64,000 bases of DNA from an uncultured Thermoanaerobaculum sp. Lineage in GTDB: Bacteria > Acidobacteriota > Thermoanaerobaculia > Thermoanaerobaculales > Thermoanaerobaculaceae. A model generated the notes under the pieces. That model saw nothing but the letters and a program-made list of their open reading frames with translations. It was not told the origin of the DNA and did not search any database. Shown here one piece after another: positions 32,777 to 40,866 of the stretch (position 1 is its first letter; each line of letters opens with the position of its first letter). The stretch covers positions 1 to 64,000 of the forward strand of contig CALHAH010000005.1 in the NCBI GenBank assembly GCA_937934115.1, read 5' to 3'. Made by a program: the position numbers and the translations under genes.

Positions 32777-34111
32777 GTGAACGAGACGGGAACCGTGCTC
32801 ATTTCCTCCGGAACCGTCGTGCCCATGACGCAGGAGGGCTTATTCTTTTCTGCCGACCTTTTAATCAAAAGCACCAGAATTGCCAAGATCGCCCCCAGCA
32901 TTGACCCGCCCGAAGGCTGTCGCGTTTTGGACGCCCGCGGCTGCCTGGTCCTTCCGGGCTTTGTGCAAACCCATGTTCACGTTGTGCAAAGCTTGGCCCG
33001 CAACCGCGCCGACGGCCTTACGCTTCTGGACTGGCTTTCTTTGCGCATTTGGCCTTACGAGGCTGCCCTTAGCGCAGGCGAAGTGGCGGTAGCCGCTCGC
33101 CTGGGGATTGCCGAGCTTTTGCTTTCCGGCACTACCGCCGCCTTGGATATGGGCACCGTGCACCACCACCACCAGGTGTTTGCGGCTGCCGCCGAGCTTG
33201 GCATCCGCTTTGTTTCCGGCAAGTGCCACATGGACCGCGGCGACCGGGTACCTGAGCCACTCCTGGAGGACCCTGAAAGCTCCTTGGCGGAAGCCGAGCA
33301 CTTGGCGGCCCGCTGGCACGGGGCCGCGTCAGACCGCCTGCGCTACGCAGTGGCCCCCCGGTTTGTGCTGTCCTGTTCGCCCCAGTTGCTTGTGGGCTGC
33401 GTGGAGCTGGCGCGCAGCCGTAACCTCCTGCTTCACACCCACGCCAGTGAAAACCTCCAGGAAACGGACCTGGTGCGCTCGATTACCGGTAAAGGCAACG
33501 TGGCTTACCTTGCTGACCTCGGTTTGGCAGGGCCGGACACGGTTCTTGCTCACTGTGTGCATCTGGAGGACGGCGAGTACGACCTCTTGGCGCGCCGCCA
33601 CACCGGCGTGGCCCACTGCCCCGGGGCCAATCTCAAGTTGGCTTCCGGCATTGCCGATGTGCCCAGGCTCCTGAGAGCGGGGGCACGGGTGGGTCTTGGC
33701 GCCGACGGCCCGCCTTGCAACAACCGGCTTTCCATCTTTCACGAGATGGCCCTGGCCGGAACCCTGCACAACCTACGCCACGGGCCGGGGGCCCTCTCCC
33801 CTTGGCACGTCCTGGAGCTGGCCACATGGCGGGGGGCCGAGGTCTTAGGCTGGGGCCAGGAGCTAGGCCGTCTTGCTGAGGGCTTCCTCGCCGATGTGGT
33901 GGTGCTAGCGCCGAGTTTAAGCTGGGAACCCTGGGGCGACCCCGCCAGCATGGTAGTCTTTGCTGGCGGGGTGGGAAACGTGCGGCACGTGGTGGTGAAT
34001 GGCCAAGTGGTTGTGGAGGAAGGACAGCTCCTCACCGCCGATGCCGAAACCATCACAAAAGAGGCCCGCCACGCGGCGCAATTGCTGGCTGGGAGACTCG
34101 CCTGGTCATGA
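32777..34111 (+). CDS. Amidohydrolase (AtzA/MtaD/SsnA-like deaminase)
   Basis: This 444-residue metal-dependent TIM-barrel hydrolase has the first metal pair in VQTHVHVVQSLARN, a further His in LLHTHASENLQET, the catalytic-base His in VLAHCVHLEDGE and the metal Asp in GLGADGPPCNN. These fit the mononuclear subgroup that removes amino groups from ring compounds, such as 5'-methylthioadenosine, S-adenosylhomocysteine, guanine or triazines. The substrate is not decidable by eye. Its stop overlaps the next start (ATGA). The start is GTG 32777 under a leaderless-type promoter. Confidence 0.88.
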   Translation: MNETGTVLISSGTVVPMTQEGLFFSADLLIKSTRIAKIAPSIDPPEGCRVLDARGCLVLPGFVQTHVHVVQSLARNRADGLTLLDWLSLRIWPYEAALSAGEVAVAARLGIAELLLSGTTAALDMGTVHHHHQVFAAAAELGIRFVSGKCHMDRGDRVPEPLLEDPESSLAEAEHLAARWHGAASDRLRYAVAPRFVLSCSPQLLVGCVELARSRNLLLHTHASENLQETDLVRSITGKGNVAYLADLGLAGPDTVLAHCVHLEDGEYDLLARRHTGVAHCPGANLKLASGIADVPRLLRAGARVGLGADGPPCNNRLSIFHEMALAGTLHNLRHGPGALSPWHVLELATWRGAEVLGWGQELGRLAEGFLADVVVLAPSLSWEPWGDPASMVVFAGGVGNVRHVVVNGQVVVEEGQLLTADAETITKEARHAAQLLAGRLAWS

Positions 34112-34989
34112 TCCTACGCCCCCGCTACCGTATTGAGGAGCTAGACCAGTACTTAGCCAAGCGCGATTACGGCGCCGCCTTGTCGGCCATTGCGGAGGAG
34201 CTTAAGAAACACCCGGAAAACTTCAACTTGCTTTTGCGCCAAGCAGAAATTTTGGGTATGGCGGGGGATCGCCACCACGCCATCGCGGTTTACCGCAACC
34301 TCGCCAGGCACTTTGCTAAACAAGGCCGGTACTCCATGGCCATTGCCGTCACCAACAAGATTCTGCGCCTCGATCCCACCCAAACCGAAGCCGCTGCGGA
34401 GTTGCAGGCACTGTTAGCGGCCCAGCGAGAAGAAGAGGAACGCGCCAAAAGCCGGCTCTTGCAAGCTGCTAGGACACCGGTCACACCGCCCCGCGGTACC
34501 ACAACCCAACCGCCACCCCCGGAACCCCCACCACCACCAGCGTCACCTCCTCCATCCGAAGCCGACGCCCTTCGCTTCTTTTCGGCGTTCCCGCGGCAAG
34601 CCCTTACTGAGCTTTTGGGTTCCACCTCCGTCCGCTCCTACGGCGCCGGTGCCGCCATCGTGCGCGAGGGGGAGTACGGGGACTCGTTGTTCTTAATCGT
34701 GGAAGGCAACGTATTGGTGGAAGGAACCGATCCCCGCGGAAAGAAAGTTACGCTGGCTACCCTGGGCCCCGGCGATTTCTTCGGGGAAGTGGCAGTGCTT
34801 ACCGGAAAACCACGGACCGCCACTGTAACGGCCCAAGGGCCTGTGACGCTGATCGAGATTTCCAAGGAGGTTTTGGCCGAAATTTGTGAACGGCACCCGC
34901 AGGTGTCAGCAGTGCTCGAGAGGTTCTACCAAGACCGCGCCAACGCCACCGTCAGCGTGATGCTATCCCGCTTGCGGCAAACACCATGA
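34108..34989 (+). CDS. TPR and cyclic-nucleotide-binding-domain protein
   Basis: This 293-residue protein has TPR-like helices (about 15-110), a proline-rich linker (about 125-150) and a C-terminal cNMP-binding domain. The domain shows IVREGEYGDSLFLIVEGNV and the phosphate-binding cassette GDFFGEVAVLTGKPRTATV, with the cassette Glu and Arg intact. There is no DNA-binding helix-turn-helix, so it is not a CRP-type regulator. It probably acts through protein contacts. It is coupled by ATGA overlaps to both neighbours, forming a three-gene unit with the amidohydrolase and the ligase. Confidence 0.85.
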   Translation: MILRPRYRIEELDQYLAKRDYGAALSAIAEELKKHPENFNLLLRQAEILGMAGDRHHAIAVYRNLARHFAKQGRYSMAIAVTNKILRLDPTQTEAAAELQALLAAQREEEERAKSRLLQAARTPVTPPRGTTTQPPPPEPPPPPASPPPSEADALRFFSAFPRQALTELLGSTSVRSYGAGAAIVREGEYGDSLFLIVEGNVLVEGTDPRGKKVTLATLGPGDFFGEVAVLTGKPRTATVTAQGPVTLIEISKEVLAEICERHPQVSAVLERFYQDRANATVSVMLSRLRQTP

Positions 34990-36458
34990 AGCCAAGCCCT
35001 TGCCCCTTGGTTTTTCGCTTTTTCCGCCTAGCGCAGCAGGATCCAGCCGCCCCGGCGTTTTTGGATGCCGATGGCCGCCTGCTTTCCCCGCGCGGGCTTG
35101 TAGCGCAACAGAGTGAGCTTCTGGCCGAACTGTACGGGCGTTTAAAACTCCCGCACCGACCGGTGGTGCTTTCCTTAGCCAACGGGCCAGCTCTCGTAGT
35201 TCACTTTTTGGCGCTGCGGAAGCGTGGACACGCGGTAGCCCTGGCCGACACCACAGCTCCCTACCCCGAGCTTTTACGCGTGGCGCAGGCGGTGGGCGCC
35301 GGGGCGTTGGTGGCCAACCTGGAACGGTTGGAAAACGGCCGAGAGCTTATGCCTCCGGGGGTAGGGGTGGAGCGCCAACCCACCGCGGCGGTTCCGGTTC
35401 CCAACGGCACGGCCGTTTTCAAGCTCAGCTCCGGGTCTACCGGTGAACCGCAAGCGTTTGCCGCGTCGGCTGCCCAACTTTACGCCGATGCGTCGCACAT
35501 TTTCCGCACCATGGGACTGCGCCGCAGCGACCGGACCCTCGCCGCCATTCCCCTCACCCACTCCTACGGTCTGGGCTCTTGCCTGGTGCCGCTTTTGGTG
35601 TGGGGCACCCCGCTGGTCCTGCCCTCTTGCAACCTCCCCGCGGCCCTGGCCCATACCTTGGCCGCGGCCCAGGTGGAGCATTTTCCAGCGGTTCCTGCCA
35701 TGGTGCGCGCTTTGGCCTCGTTACCCAACCTGCCCCCTTGGCCCTCCCTGCGCGTTTGTCTCACCGCTGGTGCCCCGCTGGCCACCAAGGACGCTGCAGC
35801 GTTTTGCGCCGCCACCGGCCATAAGCCCCACGTGTTTTACGGTTCTTCCGAGTGTGGGGGCATAACCTACGATCGCACCGACCTTTGTCCCCACCAGGAG
35901 GGAGCAGTGGGCACGCCTCTGGACGGCGTCCACGTGGATGTGGTGGATGAGGAAGGGCACCCTTTGCCCGTGGGAGTTGAGGGTCGCGTAAGGGTGCGTT
36001 CGCGGGCTGTGGTGCTTGGCGCAGTACCGCCTCTCTCCGACCCGAAGGTGCTCACGTCTCGCTGCTTTCTCACCGGGGATGCAGGTTTTTTTGATGAAAA
36101 CGGGGTTCTCCACCTCACCGGCCGACTCTCGGATGTGGTGAACGTAGCGGGTAAGAAGGTCCACCCCGAGGAAGTTCGTCGGGTCCTTGAAGCACTTCCG
36201 GGAGTTTTGAGCGCAGCGGTGGTAGGGGTGCCGGATCCGCACCGCGGGCAGGTGTTGGGTGCGGTGCTGGCGGTGTCACCGCAGGCGAGCCTCACTGTGC
36301 ACAAGGTCATTACCTACTGTCGCGCTCGCCTGGCTCCTTACAAGGTCCCCCGCAAAGTGGCGCTGGTGCCCGAGCTTCCCCTTACTGCCCGCGGTAAGTT
36401 GGCCAAAAGGGACCTTCTCGCGCTTTTGCGCGGTAAAAAAGCCCCCGCGGAAAGCTAG
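34986..36458 (+). CDS. AMP-forming acyl-CoA synthetase/ligase (ANL superfamily)
   Basis: This 490-residue adenylate-forming enzyme has core motifs A3 (FKLSSGSTGEPQ), A5 (FYGSSECGGI), A7 (TGDAGFFDENG), A8 (GRLSDVVNVAGKKVHPEEV) and the A10 lysine in LTARGKLAKRDL. The serine-rich A3 loop and short N-terminal domain differ from classical acetyl-CoA synthetases. It activates a carboxylic acid to an acyl-AMP and probably then to a thioester. The acid is unknown. No carrier-protein domain is attached. Confidence 0.88.
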   Translation: MKPSPCPLVFRFFRLAQQDPAAPAFLDADGRLLSPRGLVAQQSELLAELYGRLKLPHRPVVLSLANGPALVVHFLALRKRGHAVALADTTAPYPELLRVAQAVGAGALVANLERLENGRELMPPGVGVERQPTAAVPVPNGTAVFKLSSGSTGEPQAFAASAAQLYADASHIFRTMGLRRSDRTLAAIPLTHSYGLGSCLVPLLVWGTPLVLPSCNLPAALAHTLAAAQVEHFPAVPAMVRALASLPNLPPWPSLRVCLTAGAPLATKDAAAFCAATGHKPHVFYGSSECGGITYDRTDLCPHQEGAVGTPLDGVHVDVVDEEGHPLPVGVEGRVRVRSRAVVLGAVPPLSDPKVLTSRCFLTGDAGFFDENGVLHLTGRLSDVVNVAGKKVHPEEVRRVLEALPGVLSAAVVGVPDPHRGQVLGAVLAVSPQASLTVHKVITYCRARLAPYKVPRKVALVPELPLTARGKLAKRDLLALLRGKKAPAES

Positions 36459-36482
36459 CGCGCCTGCAGCCGGGGCTTTCGC
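36438..36482 (+). terminator. Weak terminator candidate after the ligase gene
   Basis: AAAGCCCC (36438-36445) pairs with GGGGCTTT (36472-36479) across a 26-nt loop that itself can fold, overlapping the stop codon. There is no strong U-run after it. The next gene has its own putative start signal 50 nt downstream. Confidence 0.35.
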
Positions 36483-36525
36483 CCGCGGCCTTTCTCGCTC
36501 CACGAGCAATGCAAAGCAATGATGG

Positions 36526-36537
36526 TAGTCTTTTTTT
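36526..36537 (+). promoter_or_regulatory. Leaderless-type -10 of the chemosensory operon
   Basis: TAGTCT (36526-36531) is followed by six T residues and the ATG at 36538. No Shine-Dalgarno sequence is present. No clear -35 is seen 17 nt upstream. It would drive the seven-gene block 36538-44673. Confidence 0.5.
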
Positions 36538-36963
36538 ATGGTGGCAGGCACGGGAACCCGGCGCTTCTTGCTCCTGGCAGCAGGTGATCGGCTCGCTGCG
36601 GTAGATGCCCGCCAGGTGCGCCGCATCCTCCGCGCCCTTCCCACGGTCCCGCTTCCTGGGGCCCAGCCGGAGCTTTTGGGGTTGGCCGAGTACGGCGGTG
36701 AACCCCTCCCGGTTTTGGACCTCGCCCAGCTCATCGGCGCCAAGCCAGGCCCATCTCCCACCTTTCCGGTGACCGTGGTAGTTTGGGTGGGTCCCTCCTC
36801 ACAACCGGAGTTGGTGGGGTTGGCAGCCGACGCGGCGGTGGACTTGGTGGGAATCCCGCAAGAACACGTGGTGCCGATGGGGGAGGGCTTGGTGGCCGGG
36901 GAGGTGGCTTTACCCCAAGGCACCGCGGAAATTTTGGACCTTTCTCGCTTGACGGTCTCATGA
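36538..36963 (+). CDS. cheW: CheW-like coupling protein
   Basis: This 141-residue protein has a single CheW domain with RFLLLAAGDRLAAVDARQVRRI at the start, then LLGLAEYGGEPLPVLDLAQL, the landmark segment of CheW, and GLAADAAVDLVGIP. CheW couples the receptor to the kinase CheA in chemosensory arrays. It is the first gene of a block in which every junction overlaps. In a Wsp-type pathway it would correspond to one of WspB or WspD. Confidence 0.88.
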   Translation: MVAGTGTRRFLLLAAGDRLAAVDARQVRRILRALPTVPLPGAQPELLGLAEYGGEPLPVLDLAQLIGAKPGPSPTFPVTVVVWVGPSSQPELVGLAADAAVDLVGIPQEHVVPMGEGLVAGEVALPQGTAEILDLSRLTVS

Positions 36964-37256
36964 GCGGGGGTGCGTACCTCTTGTTCCGCCGGTTTGGATG
37001 TCTGTGGGCCCTGCCCGCAAAACACGTCACGGCCATCTTTTCCGGGCCCAAACCGGAGATTCACCTTTCCCATGCCACCGTACCTGCGGACGAGATCGTG
37101 GGGGTTTGCGCAGAGCTTCAGCGGGTTAACCCAGCGCGCACCCTCGGGGCCTTTTGGCCCTACCCTTGTCAAGGACTAGGGGTCTTTGCCAAAGAACCCA
37201 TGGTGGTCTTGCTGCCCGATGCTTTACCGCCTTTGCTTTGCAAGGGGGAGCCATGA
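36960..37256 (+). CDS. Short CheW-like protein
   Basis: This is a 98-residue protein. Its first strands (YLLFRRFGCLWALPAKHVTAIF) look like the start of a CheW domain, but the remaining 70 residues lack the GLAEYGGEPLPV-type segment and are too short for a full CheW. It is tightly coupled (ATGA at both ends) between cheW and the receptor gene, as expected for a second coupling protein. It may be a half-domain partner of CheW, a divergent CheW, or an eroded one. There is no signal or membrane segment. Confidence 0.65.
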   Translation: MSGGAYLLFRRFGCLWALPAKHVTAIFSGPKPEIHLSHATVPADEIVGVCAELQRVNPARTLGAFWPYPCQGLGVFAKEPMVVLLPDALPPLLCKGEP

Positions 37257-38887
37257 AAGAACAGGAGACGAACTGGTCAACGGTCCCGGTGTTCGGGGTG
37301 GTGCTTTCGGGCCTTTTGGGCCTTTTGGGGTTCACCGGCATTCTCGTGGGAACCCACTACGGCTTGCCCCGGTGGATCTTGGATACCTACTTTGTGGTGG
37401 CCCTCGGTATCCTTGGCCTATACGTGGGGGTAGTCCTGCAGCCGGCCCGCAGGATGAGCCGCCGTTTTGCGCGCATAGCCACGCACGCAGAAAAAGCGGA
37501 AAGAGCTTTTGACCATGTGCTGAAGCACCTCCAGGCTGGAGATCTGGTGGCAGCCCAGGAGGCCGCGCGCCAGCTGCCGCCCCAGGTGGCACCTCAGTTT
37601 TTGGCGGCAAGTCGGGCGGTGGGCGCGCTCGTGCAGCAAATCCTCGCCAGCTCTGTGGACATCGCGGTGGCCGGCCAGGAGGTCCACAACACCGCCTCCG
37701 AGTTAGCCTCCGGCTCGTCCGAACAAGCAGCAGCAGTGGTGGAAATCACCGCCACCATGGAAGAGCTGGCGCGCACCGCCGCGCAAATTGCCACCAACGC
37801 CGCTAACCAAGCGGATTTGGCAGCCCAAGCCGAAGAGGCAGGAACCATGGGGGCTGCCGCCGTAGAAGATGCGGTGCGAGGGGTCGAGGAGGTGCAAAAG
37901 CGCATCTCGGCTATAGCCACCCGCGCCGACTCCTTGGGGACCCGTTCCCGGGAAATTTACCGGGTTTTGGACCTCATCACCGAAATTGCCCAGGAAACCC
38001 ACATCTTGGCCTTGAATGCCGCCATTGAGGCCACGGCCGCCGGCGAACACGGCCGGCGGTTTTCGGTGGTGGCCGATGAGGTGCGTCGTTTGGCGGAGCG
38101 TTCCCGCGAGTCGGTGGAATCGGTGCGTACCCTCCTGGAAGAGTTTTCCGCTTCCATTCGCGCCACCGTGGTGGCTACTGAGGAGTCCAGCAAAGAGGTG
38201 GCTAAGGTCTGGGAGCGGGCGCGGGCAGCCGCAGCCAGTATCGAGCAGCTGCGCAGCGCCGTAAGCGAAACGGCCCACGCTGCCAGGGAGATTTCCCTGG
38301 CCACCCAGCAGCAGCGCACGGCCTCCGACCAGGTGGTGCTCACGCTCAAGGAGGTAAGCCAAGTGATTCAAAAAATGGCCGAAGGGCTAAAGGCTTTCTC
38401 GGCCACCGCCGAACGCCTCAACCAACTGGCCCTTTCCATCCAGCTTTTAACCCAGTCTTTCCATCTGGATTCGCCACGATCCGTCAAGCACATTGCCCAA
38501 ACCCTTGCCGATGCTTTAGGGTCGGAAGCCGGTCACTGGGAAGCCCTGGACAGCACCTTCACCCAAGCTCTCAAGCAACACCGTTTCTTGGAAACCGCTT
38601 TCCTTACCGATCCAGAAGGGAACTTGGTGGCGTTTACAGTGAACCCTGACTTACGGCTTCCCGATACTGCTATTCCCGTGGCCGTGGGTCAGAACCTCTC
38701 CGAACGCCCGTGGTTTCAAGCGGTGATGCGGGACAAGAGAACCACCCTCACGCCGGTGTACACCTCCTTGCTCACCGGTCAAAAGTGCTTCACGGTAGCG
38801 GCCCCAGTCCATGACCCGCAGGGGCGCCTGGTGGGGGTTTTGGGTCTCGACGTCAACGCCGCCTCTTGGACAAAGATCGTCGCGTGA
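37253..38887 (+). CDS. Methyl-accepting chemotaxis protein with C-terminal cytoplasmic sensor
   Basis: This 544-residue receptor has two transmembrane helices close together (about 12-33 and 43-63) joined by about 9 residues, so there is essentially no periplasmic domain. A HAMP-like linker follows, then the coiled-coil signalling domain (about 130-405). Its hairpin tip is IAQETHILALNAAIEATAAG and GRRFSVVADEVRRLAERS. The C-terminus (about 430-544) is a PAS/Cache-like domain (TDPEGNLVAFTVNPD, ERPWFQAVMRDKRTTLTPVY, GRLVGVLGLDVN). Such a domain is normally periplasmic and N-terminal; here it must be in the cytoplasm. ATG 37253 overlaps the upstream stop. Confidence 0.9.
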   Translation: MKEQETNWSTVPVFGVVLSGLLGLLGFTGILVGTHYGLPRWILDTYFVVALGILGLYVGVVLQPARRMSRRFARIATHAEKAERAFDHVLKHLQAGDLVAAQEAARQLPPQVAPQFLAASRAVGALVQQILASSVDIAVAGQEVHNTASELASGSSEQAAAVVEITATMEELARTAAQIATNAANQADLAAQAEEAGTMGAAAVEDAVRGVEEVQKRISAIATRADSLGTRSREIYRVLDLITEIAQETHILALNAAIEATAAGEHGRRFSVVADEVRRLAERSRESVESVRTLLEEFSASIRATVVATEESSKEVAKVWERARAAAASIEQLRSAVSETAHAAREISLATQQQRTASDQVVLTLKEVSQVIQKMAEGLKAFSATAERLNQLALSIQLLTQSFHLDSPRSVKHIAQTLADALGSEAGHWEALDSTFTQALKQHRFLETAFLTDPEGNLVAFTVNPDLRLPDTAIPVAVGQNLSERPWFQAVMRDKRTTLTPVYTSLLTGQKCFTVAAPVHDPQGRLVGVLGLDVNAASWTKIVA

Positions 38888-40866
38888 GCAACGAGCTTTC
38901 CGATCTCCTGCCGGTTTTTTTGGCCGAAGCTTCCGGCCGCATGGAGCGCCTGCACACGCTTCTGCCCCACCTGGAAACTGACCCCGAAAGCCGGAGGGAA
39001 GCCCAGCGGGAACTCCACACCCTTAAAGGCGCCGGGAGAATGCTCAAGCTCCCCTCCCTCGCCCAGCTTTGCCATGAACTAGAGGAGCTCGTGCAAAAAA
39101 CGCCCCCAGGGTGGCTTTTCTCCCTCCAGAAGGGTTTGGATCAACTGGCTGCCGCCCTCACCCATCTGGGAAGGGAAGGGCTGGCCACGCCTGCTCAGGA
39201 GTCAGAGCCACCCGCTTCTGCTCCTGACCACGTACGCTTAGCCAGCCGCGATTTGCACACGCTGGCGGATCGGGCGACGCGCATCCGTATCATGGCCCGT
39301 GGGGCACGGGTGTTCCACCAGCGGCTGCGCGAGCTTTCACTCCTTGCCGAGGAGGGCCTCCGGGAAGAAGATCCCAAGCAAATTTTGGCGGTGGTGGCCA
39401 CCTCCCTGCGGCGACTGGCCCTGGAGCTGGAGCTGGGCCAAAGTCGGCTGCAGCGGTTGGCAGAAACCCACCTGGATCACGCGGTGAGCTTGCAAATGCA
39501 ACCCCTCGGGCCCTTCCTGCAAAACTTGGCTCGCCACGCTCGCGAGCTGGCCCGCGACCTGGGGAAGGATGTGCAGGTGGTGTTGCGCGGCGAAGAGGTG
39601 AGGCTTGATCGGCGCATTACCAAGGAGCTGGAGGAGGCGCTCATTCATCTCGTCCGCAACGCCGTAGACCACGGGCTGGAGCCAGCCGCCGAGCGGGCAG
39701 CCGCAGGGAAACCCAGTACCGGCAACCTTACCCTCGAAGCAGACACCTTTGGGGGCAAGGTGCGCCTTGCGGTGGTGGACGACGGCCGCGGCATTGACGC
39801 CGCAAAAGTGATGGAAAAAGCTGTAGCTCGCGGCCTCACCAGCCGGGAAGAGGCCCAGGGGTTAACCCCCGAGGCTGCCTTCCGCTTCCTCTTTCTCCCC
39901 GGCTTTTCCACCCGGGAAGAGGTAAGCGCGGTTTCCGGCCGGGGCATCGGCATGGACGCCGTGGCCGCCGCCTGTTCCCGCGTGGGTGGAGAGGTGGAGC
40001 TGACGTCCACACCGGGGAGGGGCACAAGAGTGACCTTGACGCTGCCGGTAGCCAAACGGGGGGAAGAGGTCCTCATCGTCAAGGTGGGCGAGCTGAAGCT
40101 TTTGTATCCAAAAGCAGCGGTAAAGCGCTTCCACTTGCTCCCTAGTCAGCAGGTAGTGGAAAGGGGAAGCCACACCTTTGCACGCTTGGGCGACGCGCTG
40201 CGCCCGTTTATTTCCACCCACAGGCTCTTTGCCCAGCCCATCCCGCCAATCCAAGTGCTGCTTGAAGGCGAAACGGCTGGGGTAGAGGCGGCGGTAGCGG
40301 TAGACGCGGTGCTAGGAGAAGAGGAAGTGGTGGTACGCGATCAAACCCATTCCCGGGCATTTTCCTCGCGTTTCTTTTCGGGGGCAGCAGTGACCGCCTC
40401 CGGCGAGCCCTTGCCTTTGGTCTCGCCGCTCCTGCTGCGCCAGGCGCGCTTGGCTGCCGGTACTGTAGCCGCACCACCCAAACCCGCGAGAAAAAGTATC
40501 AAAGTCCTTTTGGTGGATGACTCCTTCGTTACCCGGGAGATGGAGCGGAGGCTCCTCGCCGATGCCGGGTTTGCGGTGCTGGTGGCGGGGGATGCCCAAG
40601 AAGCCCTCACCATCCTCGGCGAAAACCCTGTGGACTGCTTGATCACCGACATCGAGATGCCGGGCATGGACGGCCTCGATCTTACGCGCCACGTGCGCTC
40701 GCTGCCGCAACTGGCGCACCTTCCGGTCATCGTGGTTTCCACCCGCGACCGACCCGAGGACCGGCTTGCCGGTTTGGCTGCTGGTGCCGATGCCTACCTG
40801 GCCAAGCAGGGCCTGGACGCCACCGAGCTTGTCGCCCTGGTGCGGCGCTTGGGAGGTAAAGGCTAA
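38884..40866 (+). CDS. cheA: Hybrid chemosensory kinase CheA-receiver
   Basis: This 660-residue protein has an HPt domain (phosphorylatable His in QRELHTLKGAGRM), a short P2-less linker, a dimerisation region, an HATPase (LVRNAVDHGLEPAAER, VVDDGRGIDAAKV, GRGIGMDAV), a CheW-like domain (about 395-520) and a C-terminal receiver (VLLVDDSFVTREMERRL, phosphoacceptor in CLITDIEMPGMDG). CheA fused to a receiver is the form seen in WspE and FrzE-type systems rather than in flagellar chemotaxis. Its start is GTG 38884, overlapping the receptor stop. Confidence 0.94.
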   Translation: MSNELSDLLPVFLAEASGRMERLHTLLPHLETDPESRREAQRELHTLKGAGRMLKLPSLAQLCHELEELVQKTPPGWLFSLQKGLDQLAAALTHLGREGLATPAQESEPPASAPDHVRLASRDLHTLADRATRIRIMARGARVFHQRLRELSLLAEEGLREEDPKQILAVVATSLRRLALELELGQSRLQRLAETHLDHAVSLQMQPLGPFLQNLARHARELARDLGKDVQVVLRGEEVRLDRRITKELEEALIHLVRNAVDHGLEPAAERAAAGKPSTGNLTLEADTFGGKVRLAVVDDGRGIDAAKVMEKAVARGLTSREEAQGLTPEAAFRFLFLPGFSTREEVSAVSGRGIGMDAVAAACSRVGGEVELTSTPGRGTRVTLTLPVAKRGEEVLIVKVGELKLLYPKAAVKRFHLLPSQQVVERGSHTFARLGDALRPFISTHRLFAQPIPPIQVLLEGETAGVEAAVAVDAVLGEEEVVVRDQTHSRAFSSRFFSGAAVTASGEPLPLVSPLLLRQARLAAGTVAAPPKPARKSIKVLLVDDSFVTREMERRLLADAGFAVLVAGDAQEALTILGENPVDCLITDIEMPGMDGLDLTRHVRSLPQLAHLPVIVVSTRDRPEDRLAGLAAGADAYLAKQGLDATELVALVRRLGGKG

